DNA of 35,797 bases from Pseudomonadota bacterium (GCA_030684775.1 JAUXXW010000100.1:1-35797), one strand, 5' to 3'. Numbered from the stretch's first letter, positions 14,892-23,504 are shown. Numbers and translations: made by a program. Notes: generated from the sequence alone by a model not told the origin.

Positions 14892-15866
14892 TCAACCCGG
14901 AAACTCGCCCAGCCAGTCGCGCGGGCGCAGAAAGTCGCTATATAGGCGCGCTTCCTCGCTGCCCGGATCGGGCTTCCAGTCGTAGCGCCATTTCACGATG
15001 GGCGGCATGGACATCAGGATGGACTCGGTGCGGCCGCCGGATTGCAGGCCGAACAGGGTGCCGCGGTCGAACACCAGGTTGAATTCGACATAGCGGCCGC
15101 GCCGGTAGGCCTGGAAATCGCGCTCCCGTTCACCGTAGGGCAGATCACCGCGACGCTCGACAATGGGCAGATAGGCCGCCAGGAAGTGGTCGCCGACGCT
15201 CTCGATCAGGTTCAGACAGTTCTCGAACGCCTCGGCACCCGGCGCCGAGGCGTTCCCCTCACCCCCGGCCCCTCTCCCGCCCGCGGGCGAGGGGAGATCA
15301 CAGAGGTCATCGAAGAAGATGCCGCCGATGCCGCGCGGTTCGTTGCGGTGCTTGAGGTAGAAATACTCGTCGCACCACTTCTTGAAGCGCGGGTAGTACT
15401 CGGCGTCGAAGGGGTCGAGCGCGCGCTTGCACATGGCGTGGAAGTGCACGGCGTCTTCCTCGAAGCCGTAATAGGGCGTCAGGTCCATGCCGCCGCCGAA
15501 CCACCACACCGGTTCTTCGCCCGGTTTTTCCGCGACGAAGCAACGCACGTTCATGTGGGTGGTGGGCACGTAGGGATTGCGCGGGTGCATCACCAGCGAC
15601 ACGCCCATCGCTTCCCAGTGGCGACCGGCCAGTTCCGGGCGGTGGGCGCTGGCCGAGGGCGGCAGCTTGTCGCCGGTCACATGCGAGAAGTTGACGCCGC
15701 CGCGTTCGAGAAAATTGCCATCCTCGATCAAGCGGGTAAGGCCACCGCCACCGCCGGGCCGCTCCCAGGCATCGCTCCGGAACGGCTTGCCGTCGATCTG
15801 CTCCATGCGTTCGACGATGAGCTCCTGCAACTCCAGGAGGAATTCCTTGACCGGCTGCATGTTCAT
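14892..15866 (-). CDS. hemF: Oxygen-dependent coproporphyrinogen III oxidase, with in-frame repeat insertion
   Basis: HemF converts coproporphyrinogen III to protoporphyrinogen IX with O2 in the cytoplasm. Conserved stretches are '[17 protein letters not shown]', '[16 protein letters not shown]', '[18 protein letters not shown]' and '[20 protein letters not shown]'. Between 'GGIFFDDL' and '[20 protein letters not shown]' the protein carries about 20 additional residues (about 190-212), encoded by a family B palindrome and an adjacent hairpin (15229-15297). The frame stays open and all flanking motifs are intact, so the enzyme is probably functional with an extra loop. ATG 15866 (MNMQPVKEF) is preferred; ATG 15860 or GTG 15908 are alternatives, and none has a strong ribosome-binding site. 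Confidence 0.93.
   Translation of the reverse strand: MNMQPVKEFLLELQELIVERMEQIDGKPFRSDAWERPGGGGGLTRLIEDGNFLERGGVNFSHVTGDKLPPSASAHRPELAGRHWEAMGVSLVMHPRNPYVPTTHMNVRCFVAEKPGEEPVWWFGGGMDLTPYYGFEEDAVHFHAMCKRALDPFDAEYYPRFKKWCDEYFYLKHRNEPRGIGGIFFDDLCDLPSPAGGRGAGGEGNASAPGAEAFENCLNLIESVGDHFLAAYLPIVERRGDLPYGERERDFQAYRRGRYVEFNLVFDRGTLFGLQSGGRTESILMSMPPIVKWRYDWKPDPGSEEARLYSDFLRPRDWLGEFPG
15229..15297. repeat. Palindromic repeat, family B (B2) plus adjacent hairpin, inside hemF
   Basis: CCCCTCACCCCCGGCCCCTC, then TCCCGCCCGCGGGCGAGGGGAG, forms the family B hairpin at 15255-15297. A second hairpin, CGCCTCGGC facing GCCGAGGCG, abuts it at about 15229-15253. Both lie in frame within hemF and explain its extra residues. 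Confidence 0.8.
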
Positions 15867-15928
15867 ATTGATTTCGCTGTGATTCGTGTATTGGTTGGCA
15901 ATAAACACCGAGCCGAGCCGACGGGCGG

Positions 15929-16108
15929 CTAGCCGTTGCTCAGTTTCTTGATGATCGACTTCGCCAGAAGCTCATTGATCTCGTTATGGCGCGGCACGGG
16001 TTGAGATTGTTTGGTATTCGGATTGGTGTACCAATCGTGGCGGCCACCATTGCGAACAAGGGCACAGCCCATCTCCTCAAGTGCCCGGATCAAATCGCGC
16101 CTTTTCAT
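15929..16108 (-). CDS. hicA: HicA-type mRNA interferase toxin
   Basis: A 59-residue protein with the HicA double-stranded-RNA-binding-like pattern: '[14 protein letters not shown]' then '[10 protein letters not shown]', '[12 protein letters not shown]' and a short basic tail. The His in 'GGRHDWY' matches the catalytic His of HicA toxins, which cleave mRNA. Its ATG directly follows the TGA of the antitoxin gene (TGAATG), so synthesis is coupled. It is shorter than most automatic cut-offs. The order antitoxin then toxin is the reverse of the textbook hicAB order. Confidence 0.85.
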   Translation of the reverse strand: MKRRDLIRALEEMGCALVRNGGRHDWYTNPNTKQSQPVPRHNEINELLAKSIIKKLSNG

Positions 16109-16300
16109 TCAGGCGACCAATAACTCTTCGACTTTGTGGATGTACGGCACCTGCCCCGATTCAAGATCGACCAGAAGGTCTTTCAGGTTCTCGGTCAGCT
16201 CTTCCTTGCTGGTGCCCTGGGTCAGGTAGTCAGGGTAATCGTTGAGAAACCCGATAAAAAAGCCACCGTCCCGCCAGGATGTGAATTTGATTGCTCTCAT
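16109..16300 (-). CDS. hicB: HicB-type antitoxin (short form)
   Basis: A 63-residue protein with the partially degraded RNase H-like HicB fold: 'WRDGGFFIGFLNDYPDYLTQ' then 'GTSKEELTENLKDLLVDL'. There is no C-terminal ribbon-helix-helix or HTH DNA-binding domain, so autoregulation would need another factor. It should bind and neutralise the HicA encoded immediately after it. The pair sits between ubiE and hemF, breaking an otherwise housekeeping gene run, which fits acquisition as a small module. Confidence 0.85.
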   Translation of the reverse strand: MRAIKFTSWRDGGFFIGFLNDYPDYLTQGTSKEELTENLKDLLVDLESGQVPYIHKVEELLVA

Positions 16301-16398
16301 TGCTGTTGGCTCCCAGACGCGATGCTGCTGACTTGATGGCCACGCTTAGAAATCGGATTGAACTCGATCATGGCGATACCGCGCACGTCCCGTCCGCA

Positions 16399-17136
16399 TC
16401 AAACCTTGTATCCCACGTGCATCGCGACGACGCCGACGGTGAGATTGAAGAAATCCACGCGCTGAAAACCGACCGATTCCATCATCCCTTTCAGGGTTTC
16501 CTGGTCCGGGTGCATGCGGATGGATTCGGCCAGGTAGCGGTAGCTTTCCGCGTCCTTGGTCACCAGGTCGCCCAGGCGCGGGAGAATCTGGAAGGAGTAG
16601 GTGTCGTAGATCGGCGCCAGCGGTTTCCAGACCTTGGAGAACTCCAGCACCATCAGCTTGCCACCGGGCTTCAGCACCCGCCGCATCTCGGCCAGGGCGT
16701 CTTCCTTGTGGGTCATGTTGCGCAGGCCGAAGGCCACCGTGACCAGATCGAAATAATCGGACGGAAACGGCAGTTTCTCGGCGTCGCACTGCGCCACCGG
16801 CAGCATCAGGCCCTGATCCATCATGCGATCACGGCCCACACCCAGCATGGAACCGTTGATGTCGGTCAGCCATACCTCGCCGGTGGGGCCGGCATCCTTC
16901 GCCAGCAGGCGGGAGATGTCGCCGGTGCCGCCGGCGATGTCGAGTATCTTCGCGCCCGGTCGCACCCGCGCGTGCAGGGAAAGAAAGCGCTTCCAGAGGC
17001 GGTGCAGCCCCATGGACATGAGGTCGTTCATCACGTCGTAGCGTTGCGCCACGGAGTGGAACACCTCGGCGACGCGGGCGGCTTTCTCTTCTTCCGCGAC
17101 GGTCTTGAAGCCGAAATGGGTCTGCTTGTCGGTCAT
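16399..17136 (-). CDS. ubiE: Ubiquinone/menaquinone biosynthesis C-methyltransferase
   Basis: A 245-residue SAM-dependent methyltransferase with the UbiE signatures '[18 protein letters not shown]' near 34, the SAM motif '[13 protein letters not shown]' near 64, '[17 protein letters not shown]' near 120 and '[15 protein letters not shown]' near 152. It methylates the quinone ring at C2 in ubiquinone synthesis (and demethylmenaquinone where present), in the cytoplasm at the membrane. Length and motifs are normal. It follows yggX by 62 bp on the same strand. Confidence 0.96.
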   Translation of the reverse strand: MTDKQTHFGFKTVAEEEKAARVAEVFHSVAQRYDVMNDLMSMGLHRLWKRFLSLHARVRPGAKILDIAGGTGDISRLLAKDAGPTGEVWLTDINGSMLGVGRDRMMDQGLMLPVAQCDAEKLPFPSDYFDLVTVAFGLRNMTHKEDALAEMRRVLKPGGKLMVLEFSKVWKPLAPIYDTYSFQILPRLGDLVTKDAESYRYLAESIRMHPDQETLKGMMESVGFQRVDFFNLTVGVVAMHVGYKV

Positions 17137-17198
17137 AGGTGTGTGACGTGATGCGTGAGGCGGTAGGAGCGCCGACGAGCGGCCCGCCCGGGCGCGGG

Positions 17199-17465
17199 TT
17201 AGTGGGGGCGGAAACCGTCGGGGGCGCCGACGCCCTCGCCGAAGAAATACTTTTCCGCCTGTTCCATCAGGTATTTGCGATGCTGGGCATCGGCCAGGTT
17301 GAGACGGTTCTCGTTGATTATCATGGTCTGGAGCTTGATCCAGCCCTGCCAGGCTTCCTTGGACACGTTCTCGAACACGCGTTTGCCGAGTTCACCCGGC
17401 AGCATCGCGAAATCCATGCCTTCGGCCTCGCGGCCGAGTTTTACGCACTGCACCATACGAGCCAT
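17199..17465 (-). CDS. yggX: Probable Fe(2+)-trafficking protein YggX
   Basis: An 88-residue protein of the YggX family: '[19 protein letters not shown]' with the conserved Cys7, '[17 protein letters not shown]' and '[18 protein letters not shown]'. In enteric bacteria it protects iron-sulfur clusters against oxidative damage and is linked to labile iron. ATG 17465 is chosen because AGGAG stands about 6 nt upstream; an in-frame start 24 bp earlier would add eight residues. It begins the minus-strand run toward ubiE and is divergent from regB. Confidence 0.95.
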   Translation of the reverse strand: MARMVQCVKLGREAEGMDFAMLPGELGKRVFENVSKEAWQGWIKLQTMIINENRLNLADAQHRKYLMEQAEKYFFGEGVGAPDGFRPH

Positions 17466-17643
17466 CGTTTTCTCCTGAGGAATATTCAATCCGGCGGATG
17501 GTAGCCCAACGCGGCAAGGGGCGTCACCCGGCAGTCATTTCCAATCGGGTATGAGTCTGGGCGACGGTCCATCATTGCCACCGGAACCGTCGCGTGAACG
17601 AGGGGGTGGTGCCGCGCCGCCGGGCGCCCGCTAGAATCCGCGC

Positions 17644-18882
17644 ATGCCACGCATACCCGCCCTCCCGCAACCCGCCGACTGGCTTGAGGCTGTACCACGC
17701 GAGGCGCAGGTCCGCCTGATGCTGACGCGCGCGGCGCTGGTTCTGGTGGAGCTGCTGGGCATCCTGCTGGCTTTGTTCACCCTGAATGCCAGCCCGCCTC
17801 TGCTCTCACTGGCCCTGCTCCTGCTGTTGCACCTGCTGCTCAATGGGGTCGCCTGGGCGCGCTTGCGCATGGGCGGCACGCCGCTGTTCGAGTTGGCCCT
17901 CCATCTCGCCGTCGATGCCACCCTCATCGCCGCCCTGGTGTATCTCACCGGCGGTTATGCCAACCCCTTCATATCGCTGTTGCTGGTGCCGCTGATTCTT
18001 GCCGCCGTCATGCTGCCGGCGCTGTTCGCGTGGGGGATGGCGCTGTGGGTGGGCGGGCTCTACACCCTGTTGATGGACCATTACCAGCCACTGGCCTTGC
18101 GGGTGTCGGCGGATGCGGCGGTGGACCTGCATTTGCTGGGCATGTGGCTGAATTTCTTGCTCACCGCCGCGCTGGTGGCGGCCTTTGCCGGCCAGCTCGC
18201 GGCCACCTTGAGGCACCGCGACGCGCAACTGGCGGCGGCACGCGAGGCGCGCCTGCGCGACGAACAATTGTTCGCGCTCGGCGTGCAAGCCGCCGCCGCC
18301 GCGCATGATCTCGCGACACCACTGGCTTCGTTGCGCCTGACCCTGGACGACCTCAGGCGCGATTACGCGGGAGACGACGAACTTGAGGCGCCGCTGACCC
18401 TGCTCGCGGAACAGAGCGCGCGCATGCAACAGGTGCTCGCCCGCCTCGGCGACGCCGCCCGCGCGCGCGGCGCGGCGGCGGGCTCGGAAATGCCGACCGG
18501 AATCTGGCTGGCGCGGGTGGTGGAACACTGGGGTCTGCTGCGCCCGGAGGCGCGGGTGCATCTGGAAATCGACGCGGAAACGCCGGCACAGGCACACGAC
18601 TCCGCGCTCGAAGCGGTGTTGATGACCTTGCTCAACAACGCGGCGGACGCATCGCCCGAAGCGATTTCGGTGCGCGCCGGCGTCGAAGGCAAGCATCTGA
18701 TCATCGCGGTACTGGATCGCGGCCCGGGCCTGGCAAGCGAAAACAACAAAGGCGGCTGGGGGGTCGGCCTCGACCTGGCGCGCGCCGCCCTGGCGCGCCT
18801 GGGTGGCGGTTTGAGCCTGTCCGACCGGCCCGAGGGCGGCGCCATCGCCCGCGTGTCGTTGCCCGTGGGAGCCGGACGGTGA
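17644..18882 (+). CDS. regB: Redox sensor histidine kinase, RegB/PrrB/RoxS family
   Basis: A 412-residue membrane kinase. About six N-terminal helices (about 25-195) contain 'LTGGYANPFISLLLVP' near 103; the GGxxNPF motif is the hallmark quinone-sensing sequence of RegB. The cytoplasmic part has the H-box 'AAAAHDLATPLASL' near 220 (usually AHELGTPL), the N-box 'LLNNAADASPE' near 330 and 'VLDRGPGLASEN' with 'GWGVGLDLAR' as ATP lid. The redox-active Cys often found after the H-box in RegB is not evident. It phosphorylates the RegA-type regulator 58 bp downstream. A TAGAAT hexamer at 17632-17637 could be a -10 element, which would make the mRNA nearly leaderless. Confidence 0.9.
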   Translation: MPRIPALPQPADWLEAVPREAQVRLMLTRAALVLVELLGILLALFTLNASPPLLSLALLLLLHLLLNGVAWARLRMGGTPLFELALHLAVDATLIAALVYLTGGYANPFISLLLVPLILAAVMLPALFAWGMALWVGGLYTLLMDHYQPLALRVSADAAVDLHLLGMWLNFLLTAALVAAFAGQLAATLRHRDAQLAAAREARLRDEQLFALGVQAAAAAHDLATPLASLRLTLDDLRRDYAGDDELEAPLTLLAEQSARMQQVLARLGDAARARGAAAGSEMPTGIWLARVVEHWGLLRPEARVHLEIDAETPAQAHDSALEAVLMTLLNNAADASPEAISVRAGVEGKHLIIAVLDRGPGLASENNKGGWGVGLDLARAALARLGGGLSLSDRPEGGAIARVSLPVGAGR

Positions 18883-18940
18883 ACCCCGTTGCCCGTGTCG
18901 GCGCTATAGAGCGGACACATGCCCAACCGGAGAAGCCGGA

Positions 18941-19474
18941 ATGATCGCCTGGCGCATGCTGGTGGTGGATGACGACCCGGTGTTCGCTGAAACACTGGCC
19001 CAGGCCTTGCGTCGGCGCGGCCACCAGGTGGCCCGGGCACACGACGGTGAAACCGCGCTGGCACAGGCGGCGCAAGGCGGTTTCGACGCCGCCGTGCTGG
19101 ATCTGCGTCTGGCCACCGATTCCGGCCTGCGCCTGATTGCCCCGCTCAAGGCGGCCAGCCCGGAACTGCGCATCCTCCTGCTCACCGGCTATGCCAGCAT
19201 CGCCACGGCGGTCGAGGCAATCAAGCTGGGCGCGGTGCACTACCTGGCGAAACCGGCCGGTGTCGAGGAAATCCTCGCCGCGCTCGGGCGCGAGGAAGGC
19301 GACGCGGCGGTGTTGCCGGCGGAGGAGCCGATGTCGGTCGATCGCCTGGAGTGGGAACACATCCAGAAAGTGCTGGCGGAACACGATGGCAACCTCTCCG
19401 CCACCGCCCGCGCCCTGAAAATGCACCGGCGCACCTTGCAACGAAAGCTGGCGAAACGGCCGGTGAGGGAATGA
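18941..19474 (+). CDS. regA: Response regulator, RegA/PrrA/ActR/RoxR family
   Basis: A 177-residue regulator. The receiver domain has 'LVVDDDP' near 7, the phospho-acceptor Asp in 'AVLDLRLATDSG' near 53, Thr in 'LLLTGYAS' near 81 and Lys in 'HYLAKPAG' near 103. The short C-terminal Fis-type helix-turn-helix 'LSATARALKMHRRTLQRKLA' is nearly invariant in RegA orthologues. The family controls respiration, redox balance and often nitrogen or carbon fixation genes in response to the quinone pool. It is co-oriented with regB and convergent with the COG0523 gene. Confidence 0.93.
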   Translation: MIAWRMLVVDDDPVFAETLAQALRRRGHQVARAHDGETALAQAAQGGFDAAVLDLRLATDSGLRLIAPLKAASPELRILLLTGYASIATAVEAIKLGAVHYLAKPAGVEEILAALGREEGDAAVLPAEEPMSVDRLEWEHIQKVLAEHDGNLSATARALKMHRRTLQRKLAKRPVRE

Positions 19475-19483
19475 GCCGGCTCG

Positions 19484-20530
19484 TTAGCGGCCCCCTCCTG
19501 CCGCCTGGGTGAAGTCGTCCAGCAGCTTGGCGACGAAGGCCTCATCGAGGTCGGCGGTGATGAACACGAAGCGGCTGCGTTGGTCCGCATCGGGCCAGGC
19601 CGGCAGCTCGACGGGCGGGTAGAAGAGGTGCTGCACGCCGTGCAGCACCACCGGATTGGCCTTGCCCTTCACGTTGACGATGGCCTTCATGCGCAACAGG
19701 TTTTGCGATTTGAAGGCTTGCAGCATTTCCAGCGCGGAAGACACCCCGGCCCAGTCGAGTGGCTCATCGAAGGTGAGACTGAAGGCACGGATGCGCTCGT
19801 CGTGCGGCGCCGCTGCGGCGGGCGGCGTCCTGCCGCCCAGCGGAGAACGCGCCGCCGGCCGGTAACGCTGGTGCGCCAGCCACCGCGCGACATCGGGAAG
19901 CTTGCCGGCAGTACTGAACAAGCCGAGGCCGGTAATCAGCGTCGGGTCGATGACGCCGTTCACCACATCGAGAATCGGCGCGGCGGGATTCAGCTCATGC
20001 AGCCGCGCGCGCAGGGCGGCCACCGAAGCGCCATCGGCCTGGTCGCTCTTGGTCAGCAGCAGGCGATCCGCCACCGCCACCTGGCGCACGGCTTCGTAAT
20101 GGCTATCCAGTTGCCCCGCGCCCAGCACCGCGTCCACCGTGGTGACGACGCCATCCAGTTTGTGCCGCGCGGCGATCCAGCGTTCGGCGAGCAGGGTGTC
20201 GAGGATGGGCGCCGGGTCGGCGATGCCGGTGGTCTCGATGATGATGCGTTCATAGGGCGGCAGCTTGCCGTCGCGCCGTCCCATGTAGAGATTCTTCAGG
20301 GTCGGCGCCAGCGCGCCCTGCACCTGGCAACAGAGGCAGCCGCCGGAGAGCAGCGCCAGCGGCCCGCGCGTTTCTTCCAGCAACTGATGATCGAGGCCGA
20401 CCTCGCCGAATTCGTTCATCACCACGGCGGTGAGCGGCAGATGGCGCAACAGGTGATTGAGCAGGGTGGTCTTGCCGCTGCCGAGAAAGCCGGTGAGCAG
20501 GGTGACGGGGAGGAGTTCTTGAGCGGCCAT
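19484..20530 (-). CDS. COG0523 (CobW/YjiA-like) GTPase, metallochaperone family
   Basis: A 348-residue GTPase with the P-loop 'LTGFLGSGKTTLLNHL' near 10, 'MNEFGEVGLDH', the metal-binding CxCC motif in 'LLSGGCLCCQVQGAL' near 64, 'IIETTGIADPAP' near 97 and the base-recognition 'LLLTKSDQAD' near 160, followed by the CobW C-terminal domain. The family delivers or handles Zn, Co or Ni; with a metal-uptake locus in the same window zinc is plausible but not shown. ATG 20530 (MAAQELLPV) is used. An upstream in-frame ATG at 20683 would add 51 residues mostly from a repeat and is unlikely. Confidence 0.88.
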   Translation of the reverse strand: MAAQELLPVTLLTGFLGSGKTTLLNHLLRHLPLTAVVMNEFGEVGLDHQLLEETRGPLALLSGGCLCCQVQGALAPTLKNLYMGRRDGKLPPYERIIIETTGIADPAPILDTLLAERWIAARHKLDGVVTTVDAVLGAGQLDSHYEAVRQVAVADRLLLTKSDQADGASVAALRARLHELNPAAPILDVVNGVIDPTLITGLGLFSTAGKLPDVARWLAHQRYRPAARSPLGGRTPPAAAAPHDERIRAFSLTFDEPLDWAGVSSALEMLQAFKSQNLLRMKAIVNVKGKANPVVLHGVQHLFYPPVELPAWPDADQRSRFVFITADLDEAFVAKLLDDFTQAAGGGR

Positions 20531-20615
20531 GAGTTCAACGGTACGAGATCGAGGTGCCGCGCGCCAAAACAAAACCTGATTCGCAAACAGCCTCGAATAA
20601 AGCCTGGATTGAAGC

Positions 20616-20688
20616 GTGGGTTGGGCAAAGCGAAGCGTGCCCAATATGGCGACGGGTTGTTGGGCACGCTGCGCTTTGCCCAACCTAC
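20616..20688. repeat. Palindromic repeat, family A short form (copy A6)
   Basis: Starts GTGGGTTGGGCAAAGCGAAG (one change from GTAGG) and ends GCGCTTTGCCCAACCTAC. It is preceded by GATTGAAGC, resembling the GTTGAAGC in front of copy A9. Confidence 0.88.
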
Positions 20689-20712
20689 GCCATTACGGTA
20701 TTGGCTGTGGGG

Positions 20713-20800
20713 GGTTGGGCACGCTGCGCTTTGCACCCGCAAGGGGCACGCCGGATTCGTAAGCCGCTAAAGCGGACAACGACTCCGCTGCCCAACCCAC
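20713..20800. repeat. Truncated, inverted long family A repeat (copy A7)
   Basis: Reading on the minus strand it starts GTGGGTTGGGCAGCGGAG and contains the long-form insert, but the distal half of the hairpin is missing. It lies 24 bp from A6, so two elements of opposite orientation are nearly joined in the 290-bp gap before the COG0523 gene. Confidence 0.82.
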
Positions 20801-20828
20801 GGCTACGGCTGCTTGCGCATCAGGAAAC

Positions 20829-20856
20829 AAAAAACCGCCCGAAGGCGGCTTTTTTG
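20829..20856. terminator. Bidirectional intrinsic terminator after the cytochrome c gene
   Basis: A run of A, the stem CCGCC-CGAA-GGCGG and a run of T. On the minus strand it reads as a stem followed by a T tract 16 bp beyond the cytochrome stop codon, the expected position for a Rho-independent terminator. Confidence 0.9.
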
Positions 20857-20871
20857 CCTTGAAAGGCTGGC

Positions 20872-21177
20872 TTAGAGGGACAGAACCCACTTGGCCAGTT
20901 TCTCGGCATTGTCGTCGGACACTTGCGGGTGCGGCGGCATGGGAACCGGGCCCCAAACGCCCTTGCCACCCTTCTTGATGACGGTGACCAGATGATCGTT
21001 GGCCTTGGCGTCGCCCTTGTACTTCTTGGCCACATCCTTGAAGGACGGACCAACGACTTTCTTGTCGAGCTGATGGCAGCTCATGCAAGCGCTTTTCTGA
21101 GCCAGCGCCTGGTCGGCGGAAGCGATACCGGTGGTGAGTGCCAGAGCGGCGGCAGCGGCGATAACGATAGATTTCAT
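20872..21177 (-). CDS. Class I cytochrome c (c-551/c8 type)
   Basis: A 101-residue periplasmic monoheme cytochrome. The signal peptide is about 1-21 (ending TGIASA). The heme-binding motif is CMSCH near 31, with 'KVVGPSFKDVAKKYKGD' after it and the distal Met ligand in 'PVPMPPHP' near 80. This is the size and layout of cytochrome c-551/c8, a soluble electron carrier to terminal or nitrite reductases and oxidases. A strong AGGAGA precedes the ATG and an intrinsic terminator follows, so it appears to be a single-gene transcript. Confidence 0.94.
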   Translation of the reverse strand: MKSIVIAAAAALALTTGIASADQALAQKSACMSCHQLDKKVVGPSFKDVAKKYKGDAKANDHLVTVIKKGGKGVWGPVPMPPHPQVSDDNAEKLAKWVLSL

Positions 21178-21290
21178 GTGGGAATCTCCTTTTTTGCAAG
21201 CTACCTTGCGTAGCGGCTCGCATCTTACGCATCTGTCCGATTGCTGAGAATGGTCAATAGATCAGGCATTTGAACTATTTCGGCAGCCAT

Positions 21291-21371
21291 GTAGCCCGGA
21301 TGCAGCGCAGCGGAATCCGGGGGACGCGCCACACCCCTTCCCGGATTCCGCCTTCGCTGCATCCGGGCTAC
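21291..21371. repeat. Palindromic repeat, family F
   Basis: Starts GTAGCCCGGATGCAGCGCAG and ends CGCTGCATCCGGGCTAC, with arms that also contain GGAATCCGGG and CCCGGATTCC. It fills part of the gap between the cytochrome and the GGDEF-EAL gene. Confidence 0.88.
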
Positions 21372-21404
21372 CTGTTTGGTTCCGGCTCCGCCGACCATCC
21401 GAAC

Positions 21405-23504
21405 TCAATCGAACCACCGGAGCCAGCGGCGCTCGCGCAGGTAGGGCGCCAGCTCTTCGGCGGCGAGTGGTTCGCCGAACAAAAACCCTTGCGCGGCATC
21501 GCAGCCATTTTCGCGCAGGAAGGCGAGTTGGCCGGGGCTGTCCACGCCTTCGGCGATGGTGCGGATGCCCAGTCGCTTGGTAAAGGCGATGAGGGCGGCG
21601 ACCAGTTCCCGGCTTTGTGGGTTGGTCTCGATTTCCTCGATAAAGAACAGATCGATCTTGATCGCCGTCAGCGGCAGTTGCTGCAACAGGCTGAAGGAAC
21701 AGAAACCGGCGCCGAAATCGTCCAGCGCGAATTGCAGGCCGGCCTCGGCCAGCGTGTGCAGATTGGCGAGTCCGGTCTCGTTGCCGGTGACGGCGCTTTC
21801 GGGGAACTCGAAAGTGACCGCGTCCGCCGGCAGGTTGTTGCTACGCAACAATTCGAGCACGTCTTGCACGTCCCCCATGCCGGCCAGTTGCTGGGCGGAC
21901 AGATCAAGGGTGAGGCCGGGACGGGATGCCGCCGGCAATTTGGGAAACGCGGTGCTGAGCGCGGCAATGGCGCGAGCAGCCTCGCGCAGCGTCAACCGGC
22001 CCAGATCCTGGGTGATGCCGAGTTTTTCCGCGTGCGACATGAAGTGGCGCGCATCCATGATTTCGCCCTCGGGGTGGCGGAAGCGTAACAAGGCTTCCAG
22101 TCGATCCACCCGGCCATGCCGCAGGCAGATTTCCGGCAGGTAGCGCAGTTGAAAACGATCTTCGGTCAAGCCGCGCCGTAGCGCGTCATCCAGGGAAAGG
22201 CGGGCCTCGACCGCGCGCTGGTCTTCGCTGCGGTAAAAACGAAAGTCGCCGCGACCATCCTGTTTCGCGGTGTAGAGGGCGGCATCCGCCGAGGCCAGCA
22301 GATCCTCCGCATCGGCGCCATCATCGGGATAGATCGCCACGCCGATGCTGGCCCCGATGGAAACCTGCCGACCCTCGATCAGATAAGGCTGCGATATCGC
22401 CTCGATCAACTTGCGGCTGACCAGGGCGGCGGTGTCCTTGGCATCCTGGGCTTCCAGGGTGGCGACGAATTCATCGCCGCCACGCCGGCTGATGGTGTCG
22501 GTATCGCGCATACAGGCGGCCATGCGGCGCGCCGCTTCGCTCAGTACCTGATCGCCGAAGGCATGGCCATAGTTGTCATTGACGGGTTTGAAGCGGTCCA
22601 GATCCAGATAGAGCACGGCCATCTGGCCGCCGCGCCGGTGCAGGCGGGCCAGCGAGCGCTGCATGTGGTCGCCGAACAGGATGCGGTTGGGCAGGCCGGT
22701 CAGCACGTCGTAATGCGCCAGGCGGCGGATGCGTTCTTCCTCGCGTTTGCGCTCGGTGATGTCGGAAAACAGGCCGATGTAGCGAGTCGTGTGCATGCCG
22801 GGTTCATCCACGGCAACGATGGATAGCCATTCCGGATAAATCTCGCCGTTCTTGCGCCGATTGAGTATCTCCCCCGACCAGCGTCCCAGGCCTCGCAGGC
22901 TCTCCCACATGTGACGGTAAAACTCCGCGTCATGGTGGCCGGAGGAGAGCATGGCCGGGGTCTGGCCCAGCGCCTCGTCCTCGCGATAGCCGGAAATCTC
23001 GCAGAAGGCCGGGTTGACCGCGAGAATGGTGCCCTTCGTGTCGGTCACCACCACGCCCTCGCCCGCCGCCTCGAACACCAGGCGGGCCATGCGCAAGTCA
23101 CGCAGACGCCGCAAGTCGCGCAGGCATTTGCCGATGGCGTCATGCAGCAGGCGTTCGTCCACGGGTTTGGAAACATAGCGATCGATGCCGATGTCGAGGG
23201 CCTGGCGCAGGTGTTCCACCTCCGAGGAGGAAGACACCACGATGATCTGCGTTTCCGGCTCTTCTTCCTTGATGGCCCGGCTCATGTCCAGGCCATTCAT
23301 CACCGGCATCATGATGTCGGCGACCACCAGATCGGGCCGCCACTCGCGCCATAGCGCCAGACCTTCGGCGCCATCGGTGGCGACCCGGACTTCCGTGACG
23401 ATGTGCGACAGCATGCGCCGCAATTGCACGCGGGTAATGGCGTCGTCCTCGACCACCAGCACGCGCGCGTTCATCAATTTCGCTTGTGGATTATCTTGGC
23501 TCAC
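21405..23504 (-). CDS. REC-PAS-GGDEF-EAL cyclic-di-GMP signalling protein
   Basis: A 699-residue cytoplasmic protein. The receiver domain (about 10-125) has 'VLVVEDDAITR' and the acceptor Asp in 'LVVADIMMPVMNG'. A PAS domain (about 145-255) has 'TILAVNPAFCEISGY'. The GGDEF domain has the intact 'RRGGDEF' and an upstream I-site RDTD. The EAL domain has 'LEALLRFRHP', 'ALDDFGAGFCS' and 'TAIKIDLFF', but the usual 'NLS' metal-ligand Asn is Asp ('LDLSAQQL') and 'AEGVE' reads AEGVD, so phosphodiesterase activity is uncertain. GTG 23504 has AGGAG 11 nt upstream and is preferred; ATG 23474 (MNARVLVVED) is the alternative. It is divergent from nirB. Confidence 0.9.
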   Translation of the reverse strand: MSQDNPQAKLMNARVLVVEDDAITRVQLRRMLSHIVTEVRVATDGAEGLALWREWRPDLVVADIMMPVMNGLDMSRAIKEEEPETQIIVVSSSSEVEHLRQALDIGIDRYVSKPVDERLLHDAIGKCLRDLRRLRDLRMARLVFEAAGEGVVVTDTKGTILAVNPAFCEISGYREDEALGQTPAMLSSGHHDAEFYRHMWESLRGLGRWSGEILNRRKNGEIYPEWLSIVAVDEPGMHTTRYIGLFSDITERKREEERIRRLAHYDVLTGLPNRILFGDHMQRSLARLHRRGGQMAVLYLDLDRFKPVNDNYGHAFGDQVLSEAARRMAACMRDTDTISRRGGDEFVATLEAQDAKDTAALVSRKLIEAISQPYLIEGRQVSIGASIGVAIYPDDGADAEDLLASADAALYTAKQDGRGDFRFYRSEDQRAVEARLSLDDALRRGLTEDRFQLRYLPEICLRHGRVDRLEALLRFRHPEGEIMDARHFMSHAEKLGITQDLGRLTLREAARAIAALSTAFPKLPAASRPGLTLDLSAQQLAGMGDVQDVLELLRSNNLPADAVTFEFPESAVTGNETGLANLHTLAEAGLQFALDDFGAGFCSFSLLQQLPLTAIKIDLFFIEEIETNPQSRELVAALIAFTKRLGIRTIAEGVDSPGQLAFLRENGCDAAQGFLFGEPLAAEELAPYLRERRWLRWFD

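Noticed and set aside
11343-14945. A 1200-codon plus-strand open frame opposite the PBP gene
   Set aside because: It is the antisense shadow of the GC-rich PBP gene; the translation is Gly/Arg/His-rich with no domain, while the minus strand has clear GT51 and transpeptidase motifs.
15867-15908. GTG start of hemF at 15908
   Set aside because: No ribosome-binding site and the added 14 residues do not match the HemF N-terminus; the ATG at 15866 or 15860 is more plausible.
20531-20683. Upstream start for the COG0523 GTPase
   Set aside because: The extra 51 residues are mostly translated family A repeat; the P-loop begins normally a few residues after ATG 20530.
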